64,000 nt of DNA from Agelas oroides (lineage: Eukaryota > Porifera > Demospongiae > Agelasida > Agelasidae). Where the stretch lies: the NCBI GenBank assembly GCA_949130485.1, contig OX422191.1, positions 1,057,441 through 1,121,440 of the forward strand, written 5' to 3'. The notes under the pieces are model-generated. The model did not search any database and was not told the origin of the DNA. It worked only from the letters and a program-made list of their open reading frames with translations. This document shows positions 51,601-62,500 of the stretch, piece by piece. Position 1 is the stretch's first letter, and the number at the start of each line of letters is the position of its first letter. The translations under genes were made by a program, and so were the position numbers.

Positions 51601-54600
51601 GTAGAAAATCAATGTAGTACCGTAGAATCAGGTTATCAGGCGCACATCATTATTTAGTGCACACCGCTTATTAGGCACATGCTGTCTTATTGACAAAATG
51701 TGTCTAGACCCTCGATAAGAAGCGCACTACTCTAATTAAACAAAAATTTGGAGTGGGCGAGGCGAAATATTCCACAAGTGGACAAGTTAGAGCAAGCACG
51801 CGAAGGTAGTGCGAACGAGGATCACTTTTGCAAATAACAAATCAAAAGTGCGCTAGAAATGTGAAAAGGACTATTAAAACAATAAACTATATGGCACTGC
51901 TTCTCATAGAGTTGGTTGAAACATTCGTCATCGCCATTCGCCATCCTCGACGCGCTCATCGACTGTGAATTCCGTTGACTCACTGCTCTCTAGCTCAAAA
52001 CCTGCATCTCACTCTCAGCTTACACTCACTGGAACCTCTGTGGAAAATACACAATTCATAGGAAGAGCTACACTAGAGAGTTCAAGTTGCCCTTCCATTC
52101 TTAAAGAATAACTTGCGTACACGACTCCATTCATCTTTTATAGCCGCCTGAAAAGCGCCTCGTAAACCGGTTCTGACCTCAATCGCCAATGATGTCATAC
52201 TTTTAGAGGCGCGGCCAACCTTCAACCCTTGCTATTTGGCACACTTTGATATGTAGTGCATATTATTTTACTGCTATCCCATTAAGCGCATGCGCCTAAT
52301 AACCCGATTCTACAGTATTGCATCCAAAAATTGCTCTGAGATTGCTTCTGTCCCAAAATGGCCTCAGAAGCAGTCTCAGAGCACCTAATTTCTAAAATTT
52401 TCTGGGGAAGCATGCCCCCAGGCCCACCTAGCCTCATGTTTATGCATACATACGTATGCACATCCACATAACCTCCCCTTCTGAAAATCCTGGCTGGACT
52501 CACTTTAGCTCCTGAAGGCTCTGGTTCCCCTGCAAAGCTGCACTAAGTGCACAAGCTCCTTCATCTGAGATCGTTTTGTTACTGAGGCTGCAGAATGACA
52601 GACAACAAAAGAAGGAAGGAGTCAAGAAATGTTCATGAACCCACTTTATGTAAAATTTATCTATACTTAGAGTATAGTTAGTGAGAATACTAAAAATTTG
52701 ATTCGTCAATACCAAGTAACTAAATCTCATTGAGGCTTGAGGGAAAGCATATATGATAGATGCTTCCCCTCTAGCTATATACAGTTACTATGCAACCGAC
52801 AGTATGGTATACAACAGTAACCAAAGATTATATTCATTTTAGAAAAATGGAGATTGATATCCGTGACTTTCTGTCTTGTTTGTTTAAATTGCTGTGAAGT
52901 CTGTGAGATGAAGCTTCATTTAATAGTCCTTACCACTAATGGCGCCTATGGGAGTGGCAGTTTAGCTAATTCACTGGGCGGAGCAAGCGAGCTATGCACC
53001 CTCACACGCATGCTACCACAGCAGCGAGCAGCCTTCAATAGTAGTCTGTCATTTACATGCGTCTTGTTACAAATTCACAGCAGTCCAGCAACAAAAACAG
53101 GTAGCAAGTCGCCAATAAATCGACTCCAATAAAAAATGCGTCATTGCCAATGGTCATACTCTAAATAAGTTAGATGCTTCATCCAACGCGATCTACGCTC
53201 TTTAGAAACCTTCTGGCCCTTAGTAGCAACCTTGCTGTGCTCAGGTTGCTACAGCCTCGAGCCCTCAGGTTTCTAAATCACGTAAATCCTTCAGACTCAG
53301 CATCTATTATTTAAACAACAGTGCACAAGGGTGAATCATAAATCAAGCAGCATAAAATTTATTCATTGTGGTCAAACAAAATATACTTTGATACTGCGCA
53401 TCAAGTTGTTGGCCACAAATAGCCAACTCTTATTAGATTGTGATCACAGGTCAGGGATGTGTGCAACCATCCATGCATGTGTGTAGTGACAAATGTATAG
53501 GACAATGTTTGCAAGTGTCACCATCCATGCAGGTCCTCCCTCATATTTCAGTACACAGGCATGGGAATGACACTACAGTCTCAGCAAGCACCTCTTGAAA
53601 GTCGGACATGAATGGCTAGACTCACTCTAGCTTCTGATGACTCTGGTTCACTTGCAAATCTCTAACCAGTGCACACACAAGTTCATCTGTGATCTCGTCT
53701 TTACTGAGGCTGCAGAATGTAAGAACAAAAGAGAGAGAGGTGGTTCATGACACTTTCATAAACGTACACTGTATTGCCTCATCCAATCTCCTATGGCACT
53801 GTAGCTCACTTGTATGGAGGAAGCATTTGAATGGTTTAACTACGTCCGTGCAAGCTCCACCCCTAATCCAAATCCACAAAGTGCTAGCATATATAATCAA
53901 CTCCATGTTCTTGGATTTCCGTGCCACATGCTAGTGATTTACCAGAAGCATAGGTGAATGTATGATGTGGGTAGATTTGGTAATTGCTGGCAAATTTGCA
54001 CAACTTTTGATAAAGCCTTGCGTCCAAGACCAAAAAATGACTGGTGCATGTGAACCTGTGAAGTGTCATGATGCAAACTAAGAGAACTTGAAGCTCATGC
54101 AAAAAGTAGTACTAGAAAGATGCTGAATCATCCTGGGGCGAGCCTGAGCAAGTAGCAAATTGCATTTGGAATGCCCACACAGACATGCAGCTATTCGTCC
54201 AGCCGCACTACTATGGCTACACGGGCATGGGCTAAGCTTCAAAGTCAAAACAATGTGCTAGCAGGGGAATCCGTGCTATGTATGAGCGGTCATGCCAGGT
54301 GCGTACCTGAAGCCAGCGTACATCCTGCTGTCTGTCACCCACAGCCTGCCTTGTCACGCGATCGTCAGGGTTGTACCATAGTTCAGAAAGTAAGATGCCG
54401 TGCGTCCTGCCAATGCATTCAACTTGAATCATCTTCACTCTCGCTTTCTTTCACGCCGACCCTGCAGTCTGGCAGTAGCCCTTCACGCTCGTTCTCAATG
54501 GCTTAGCTGAAGTCCACGCCAGCGTGCATGGACATTCAACCATCGTGAAATATTTGAATGCGCTCATTTAAAATTTACGGTAAGTGGTCGGTCCACAAAA

Positions 54601-56474
54601 CAAACCAACAAACCAACAAGCAAGCATACACACACGTGTGCACAATGCAGTCACGCTAGTGTGGGGCTCGCTCAGGCTCGCCCCAATCATGTGTGACTAG
54701 CCTGTCACCTTAGAAATGCTTGGTGGTTACACAGAGGGCCTCACTAAACCACAGAGCTGTCAAAATGGAGGGCATGGGGCATGCACAGGAATGGGCACTT
54801 GCTTGTATATACATTTACAGTAGTATACAAGGAAAATATACCATCACTATTCTAAAATCTGGCTTCCGCTAGAATAGATTTACAAAAAACTCTAAGAACC
54901 GAATCTCTTCCACTAGATCAGATTCATCGCTGCAATGGAAGCACATCTTCTAAGAAAATCACTCCACGCACGGAGGCCTCCTTACCTCAGTGTTTCAACT
55001 GCTTGCAGTACTAAGACACTTCCCCTGAAGTGTGCAAGTGCAGAGTGCAGGGGACTTCCACCCTCTGCGGTCCTTTCTTCATACTTGTTTTGATAAGAAC
55101 GCCACCTGGGTGCACTATACAATGCCTCTGCCAGTGACTTCAGGAGTGTTGTTATGATAAGAACGTTTCCTGGTGCACTAAACAGCTTCTCTCTGCCCAT
55201 GACTTCGCTGTTTTTTTTTTTTTTGTTGTTGCTGTTGAGAACGCTTCATGGTACCTACTCTTTCGCTAAATTGGATTCACTCGAAAATACTAGTGCAGCA
55301 GCATTCCGCATAATTGGATTAGCAAAAATCCCAAGAATTGAATTTCTTCTGCTAGATTGGATCTACTGTTCTATTAGAATAATGATGGTATTTTAAGAAA
55401 AACAATGAACACAATTGATTCCTTGTTGTCAAACACAATAATTTTGATATTCACATTCAGTCGTTGGTCACAAATGGGGAGCTCTTATTAGAGCTGTGAT
55501 CTTGAGTCAGGAATGCACACAACCATCCATGCAAATGTTTCCAAGTGTCTCCTAATATTTCAACATAGGACTGGTAATGACACTATGGTTGCATGTGTAT
55601 ATGCATTTCTTAAAAACAAGACCTGAATGGCTGAACTCACCTGCTTAGCTTAAGCTTCTGTAGGCTCTGGTTCACCTGGAAAACTCTTACCAGTGCACAC
55701 ACACCTTCAGCTGAGATCTTGTTGTCCTTGAGGCTGAAGAAGGTCAGGCAACAGAAATAGGGGAGCTGCTTCACGTAATATATGCTTAGCTACACTTACG
55801 TTATGTGAGAAAGAATTAAATTGAGAACTCCCTGTCAGGCTTGAACTGACACACTCTATATACAGTCTCACTGTACAACTATTAAGTTGCCTCTAACACT
55901 TAAAGTGCGCTTTTGGTTATATCAGCACTGCACAGTGTGTAGAAAGAGTGGAACAGGGAGGAGGTGGGTGGGGTATCGATGGGTGACAAGCACATGGCTG
56001 CTGCCAGCTTTGCTGTAGGAATGCTTTGGATGGCATTGGGTAGGCCAGTTCTCTCTTTATGTTAGCTTTGAAAACACTATTTCTCACCTTGTAAGGACTT
56101 GATTTGTGGTACCGAAGGCAGTTTGGGATCTGAACCAATGTTTGTGATATAGCCAAAATCCCAAGTGTTACAACCTCGTTAATGAGTGGTCATAAGTGTG
56201 TTCAGGATGGCAACAAGTGACTTGCGTTCAGTTCTGAGGTCAAATTTCGCTCCCACAGAAATATATATGGTACGTATATTGATAAGGATCCATAGGCTAA
56301 CAGAAATCTCCAATGAATAAAATTCAGGTGTTGATGAAAACCATGAATATGGCTGGACTCATTTTATCTCCTTGAATTGTGATCTTGTTCAAACTAAGGC
56401 CATACAATGTCAAAGAACAACAAAAAGGAAGGTCAATCATAAATCTCCATGAAAGTATGTGCTGTAATCCACCT

Positions 56475-56505
<31 letters not shown>

Positions 56506-59500
56506 CGAAAAACTCACTTTAGCTCCTGAAGGTTCTGGTTCACTTGCAAAGCTCCAGCAAATTTACAGGCTCCTTCGTCTGAGATCTGGTTGTAACTGAG
56601 GCTGCAGAATGTCAGAAAACAACAAATAACAACTCAAAAGTACTCAAAAGTAAAAAAAAAAAAGGTCAAACATAAATCTCTATGAATGTGTACGTGCTGC
56701 ATGTAATGTTATGAAATTCACGGTTGTACAGATACAATGCGATAGTTCCCGATCTCCCAAGATTTCCGAGAAATTAAGTGCATGCGCAAACAGTGGATAC
56801 CAGGCTCTTATTTTCCCCTCCCACTGAGAACCTGGGTACGAGGCTAAACTGTACCATGCATTTCAATAGCTTCAACCAAAACCAACCATGTACTGCACTG
56901 GTACTGCTTCACCAGTTACGAGTGTACACAACCATTGCTGCAGTCCCAGTGTACAACTCTTAAGAAGTACTTATATAAAGTTGGGACTCGGTAAGGTGTC
57001 CAGATTTAACCTGGTGTCCTTTTTTCAGGGGTGTCCTTTAAGAGAGGTTCCACTGCACTCCCTGTGAAGTTTTAGGTCCTTGTGAATTATGCTGGGTGCA
57101 TCAATTAGAGTAATGCAGGATGTATGTGGTGTATGTATGTCATAGTCTTGATGGAGATTGAGGGAGCCCGTGCACTCCCAAACCCCACAGACCCCCACCC
57201 CCATAGCTGTACTGGAGTGCACCACTTTCAAAATGCTTCATACACTGCTATGTATAGCATGATTATTTTGCAATTAACTGTAATCTACTCATAGTTCTAT
57301 ACATCACTTTGTGTGTATTCATAAAGTCATAGTTACGAGTGTACATAACCATTGCTGCAGTACCAGTGTACACCTCTTAAGAAGTAGGACATGAAGGGCT
57401 GGACTCACTTTAGTGTCTGAAGGCTCTGGTTCACTCGCAACGCTGCAGCCAATTCACGAGCTCCTTCATCTGAGATCTTGTTCTGACTGAGGCTGCATAA
57501 TGTCAGAGAACAAGAGATGAGAGGTGGTTCAACAAACCTTTTCACTTTGTGTAAGGTATATTTGGTCTCGATACCTCACTACTGACACACAGTATCAGAG
57601 ACTGTGTGTCAGCTAGTCAAGTAGAGGAGTACTCCCTGTGTCACAGTCATTGCTGATTTTAGCGGGAATTAATATAAGCAGAGGGCGGGGTCTAACCACA
57701 CCGGAAGTTAAGTCAGTGCTCCACCGGACACTGTAGACACAGATAACTCACTTGGGGTGCTCCACTATAGTAACAGTATCATGGTATATATGATGTCATG
57801 TCACAGAGAGGATGCAACAATTAGAATAATGCTATGTGTACTTGTGCACACATGTAATCACAATGGTAACAGGGGAACTGGTGCACTCCTAGCCCCACCC
57901 TTAAAATTACCAGTGCTCACAGTCTCAAGAAAGAGGGAGTGGTGGGGGGACAAGAATATTGTCCAGAGGAAGTAACCAGACAATGCTGCATCACTAAGAT
58001 GGCTGTCCCTCCCTCAATCAAAAGAGCTTCATCATTGATCAGAAAATGTGTGGGCGATGTAGCAGTAAGTACACGTTATGAAATTCACAGTTGTACAGAT
58101 ATAACTCGATAGCTCCCGATCTCCCAAGATTTCTGGGAATTGAAGCGCATGTGCAAACAGTGGACACCAGGCTCTCCTTTTCCCCGCCCACTGAGAACCT
58201 TGGTACGAGGTTAAACTGTACCATGCATTTCAATAGCTTCAACCAAAACCAACCATGTACTGCACTGGTACTGCTACACCAGTTGAGTGTGTACACAACC
58301 ATTGCTGCAGTCCCAGTGTACACCTCTTAAGGAGTAGACATGAAGGGCTGGACTCACTCTAGTGTCTGGAGGCTCTGGTTCACTTGCAAAGCTGCAGCCA
58401 ATTCACGAGCACCTTTGGCTGAGATCTGGTTCCGACTGAGGCTGCATAATGTCAGAGAACAAGAGATGAGAGGTGGTTCAACAAACCTTTTCATTTTGTG
58501 TGTAAAAGATGCATACAATCTAGCCTCATTCCAAGGTTGATATAAGGTTCTCGTTTTCCCCGCCCAAACAGTTGATACAAATCATTGTGAATGCGTGCAA
58601 GAAGAGCGTGCAACAATTTGCCGTAGTTATATCTAGCTGGGCACAAGATTAGGGATGCAGACAATTAATCATCCACACAAGTATATAGTACATACCAAAA
58701 CACATGCAAACATACGGTATTTTACGCTACTCTATAGAGAACTTGCTGTCGTATAAGCTTGATGCTCTTCGTACTACTGTATAGCGGGAAATTTTCGAGG
58801 GGTCCAATTTTTGCGGAAGGGGAATCTTCAAAGATTTCTCGGTCTAATTTTCGCGGATGGCCGTTCCAGAACTGCTCCGCCCACAATACCTGGTTGACTC
58901 CGTCTCTTACCGCATGCGCACGCGGGCTTGAACCGGCCGAAAAACTTGTGAAAGATCGGCTATAGATAGTAGGAGAAATGACACGCGGCGCATATGATCG
59001 AGGCTATGGTCTGTGGTTATCATATGTACAAGGAAATTTGGTGTGCTGCTGTTGGAGAAGAGCTATCTTGCATGAGAGAAGTGGAGAACTATCGTGATGC
59101 GTTCGCTGTAGCGGCTTCGATCACTCGCTTCACTTCTGCATTAGCTGAAGCTTGGTAGTATCGCTAGACGCTTTAAAATAGCGTAACAGAGACATTCCTG
59201 TAGAAGTTCAACAACGACCAGCTGATCGATCGAGCAGCATGCAAATCACAATGGCCACGCCCCCTCTTAATCACGTGCGAGAACTTACGTACAGGTTTTT
59301 ATTTTGCAGGTTTAATTTTCGTGGTTTGCCAATCCACCGTGAAAACCACGAAAATTGGACCCCTCGAAAATTTCCCGCTATACGGTATTTCATCATCTTT
59401 CAACCCATCTGCTGTTCTGCCAACTGTAATACCTTCTTGTAGAAAATCAATGTAGTACCGTAGAATCAGGTTATCAGGCGCACATCATTATTTAGTGCAC

Positions 59501-62500
59501 ACCGCTTATTAGGCACATGCTGTCTTATTGACAAAATGTGTCTAGACCCTCGATAAGAAGCGCACTACTCTAATTAAACAAAAATTTGGAGTGGGCGAGG
59601 CGAAATATTCCACAAGTGGACAAGTTAGAGCAAGCACGCGAAGGTAGTGCGAACGAGGATCACTTTTGCAAATAACAAACCAAAAGTGCGCTAGAAATGT
59701 GAAAAGGACTATTAAAACAATAAACTATATGGCACTGCTTCTCATAGAGTTGGTTGAAACATTCGTCATTGCCATTCGCCATCCTCGACGCGCTCATCGA
59801 CTGTGAATTCCGTTGACTCACTGCTCTCTAGCTCAAAACCTGCATCTCACTCTCAGCTTACACTCACTGGAACCTCTGTGGAAAATACACAATTCATAGG
59901 AAGAGCTACACTAGAGAGTTCAAGTTGCCCTTCCATTCTTAAAGAATAACTTGCGTACACGACTCCATTCATCTTTTATAGCCGCCTGAAAAGCGCCTCA
60001 TAAACCGGTTCTGACCTCAATCGCCAATGATGTCATACTTTTAGAGGCGTGGTCAACCTTCAACCCTTGCTATTTGGCACACTTTGATATGTAGTGCATA
60101 TTATTTTACTGCTATCCCATTAAGCGCATGCGCCTAATAACCCGATTCTACAGTATTGCATCCAAAAATTGCTCTGAGATTGCTTCTGTCCCAAAATGGC
60201 CTCAGAAGCAGTCTCAGAGCACCTAATTTCTAAAATTTTCTGGGGAAGCATGCCCCCAGGTCCACCTAGCCTCATGTTTATGCATACATACGTATGCACA
60301 TCCACATAACCTCCCCTTCTGAAAATCCTGGCTGGACTCACTTTAGCTCCTGAAGGCTCTGGTTCCCCTGCAAAGCTGCACTAAGTGCACAAGCTCCTTC
60401 ATCTGAGATCGTTTTGTTACTGAGGCTGCAGAATGACCGACAACAAAAGAAGGAAGGAGTCAAGAAATGTCCATGAACCCACTTTATGTAAAATTTATCT
60501 ATACTTAGAGTATAGTTAGTGAGAATACTAAAAATTTGATTCGTCAATACCAAGTAACTAAATCTCATTGAGGCTTGAGGGAAAGCATATATGATAGATG
60601 CTTCCCCTCTAGCTATATACAGTTACTATGCAACCGACAGTATGGTATACAACAGTAACCAAAGATTATATTCATTTTAGAAAAATGGAGATTGATATCC
60701 GTGACTTTTTGTCTTGTTTGTTTAAATTGCTGTGAAGTCTGTGAGATGAAGCTTCATTTAATAGTCCTTACCACTAATGGCGCCTATGGGAGTGGCAGTT
60801 TAGCTAATTCACTGGGCGGAGCAAGCGAGCTATGCACCCTCACACGCATGCTACCACAGCAGCGAGCAGCCATCAATAGTAGTCTGTCATTTACATGCGT
60901 CTTGTTACAAATTCACAGCAGTCCAGCAACAAAAACAGGTAGCAAGTCGCCAATAAATCGACTCCAATAAAAAATGCGTCATTGCCAATGGTCATACTCT
61001 AAATAAGTTAGATGCTTCATCCAACGCGATCTACGCTCTTTAGAAACCTTCTGGCCCTTAGTAGCAACCTTGCTGTGCTCAGGTTGCTACAGCCTCGAGC
61101 CCTCAGGTTTCTAAATCACGTAAATCCTTCAGACTCAGCATCTATTATTTAAACAACAGTGCACAAGGGTGAATCATAAATCAAGCAGCATAAAATTTAT
61201 TCATTGTGGTCAAACAAAATATACTTTGATACTGCGCATCAAGTTGTTGGCCACAAATAGCCAACTCTTATTAGATTGTGATCACAGGTCAGGGATGTGT
61301 GCAACCATCCATGCATGTGTGTAGTGACAAATGTATAGGACAATGTTTGCAAGTGTCACCATCCATGCAGGTCCTCCCTCATATTTCAGTACACAGGCAT
61401 GGGAATGACACTACAGTCTCAGCAAGCACCTCTTGAAAGTCGGACATGAATGGCTAGACTCACTCTAGCTTCTGATGACTCTGGTTCACTTGCAAATCTC
61501 TAACCAGTGCACACACAAGTTCATCTGTGATCTCGTCTTTACTGAGGCTGCAGAATGTAAGAACAAAAGAGAGAGAGGTGGTTCATGACACTTTCATAAA
61601 CGTACACTGTATTGCCTCATCCAATCTCCTATGGCACTGTAGCTCACTTGTATGGAGGAAGCACTTGAATGGTTTAACTACGTCCGTGCAAGCTCCACCC
61701 CTAATCCAAATCCACAAAGTGCTAGCATATATAATCAACTCCATGTTCTTGGATTTCCGTGCCACATGCTAGTGATTTACCAGAAGCATAGGTGAATGTA
61801 TGATGTGGGTAGATTTGGTAATTGCTGGCAAATTTGCACAACTTTTGATAAAGCCTTGCGTCCAAGACCAAAAAATGACTGGTGCATGTGAACCTGTGAA
61901 GTGTCATGATGCAAACTAAGAGAACTTGAAGCTCATGCAAAAAGTAGTACTAGAAAGATGCTGAATCATCCTGGGGCGAGCCTGAGCAAGTAGCAAATTG
62001 CATTTGGAATGCCCACACAGACATGCAGCTATTCGTCCAGCCGCACTACTATGGCTACACGGGCATGGGCTAAGCTTCAAAGTCAAAACAATGTGCTAGC
62101 AGGGGAATCCGTGCTATGTATGAGCGGTCATGCCAGGTGCGTACCTGAAGCCAGCGTACATCCTGCTGTCTGTCACCCACAGCCTGCCTTGTCACGCGAT
62201 CGTCAGGGTTGTACCATAGTTCAGAAAGTAAGATGCCGTGCGTCCTGCCAATGCATTCAACTTGAATCATCTTCACTCTCGCTTTCTTTCACGCCGACCC
62301 TGCAGTCTGGCAGTAGCCCTTCACGCTCGTTCTCAATGGCTTAGCTGAAGTCCACGCCAGCGTGCATGGACATTCAACCATCGTGAAATATTTGAATGCG
62401 CTCATTTAAAATTTACGGTAAGTGGTCGGTCCAAACAAACCAACAAACCAACAAACCAACAAGCAAGCATACACACACGTGTGCACAATGCAGTCACGCT

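Larger units (their letters stand above)
50604..52503. other. 1.9 kb intron with two TA-flanked elements
   Basis: Copy of 32518-34418; elements at 50939-51547 and 51620-52315. Confidence 0.7.
47801..55640. repeat. LRR cassette copy 2 (7.84 kb)
   Basis: Directly followed by copy 3. Contains LRR exons at 47801, 48670, 49560, 50520, 52504 and 53626, and the dead exon at 48523. Introns agree with copy 3 almost base for base, implying very recent duplication or homogenisation. Confidence 0.85.
55734..56517. other. intron with dead exon and poly-C tract
   Basis: Copy of 29814-30583; dead exon 56363-56399 and poly-C 56475-56502. Confidence 0.6.
58442..60341. other. 1.9 kb intron with two TA-flanked elements
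   Basis: Copy of 32518-34418; elements at 58777-59385 and 59458-60153. Confidence 0.7.

Noticed and set aside
54982-55200. Minus-strand frame ending GGSPLHSALAHFRG ... LQAVETLR at a GTAAGG site, faintly like an ankyrin repeat
   Set aside because: The copy at 47.2 kb is frameshifted, the 14.8, 29.1 and 37.0 kb copies read differently, and there is no clear acceptor. A CCCAG acceptor at about 55118 would give the right phase, so it is a weak candidate only.
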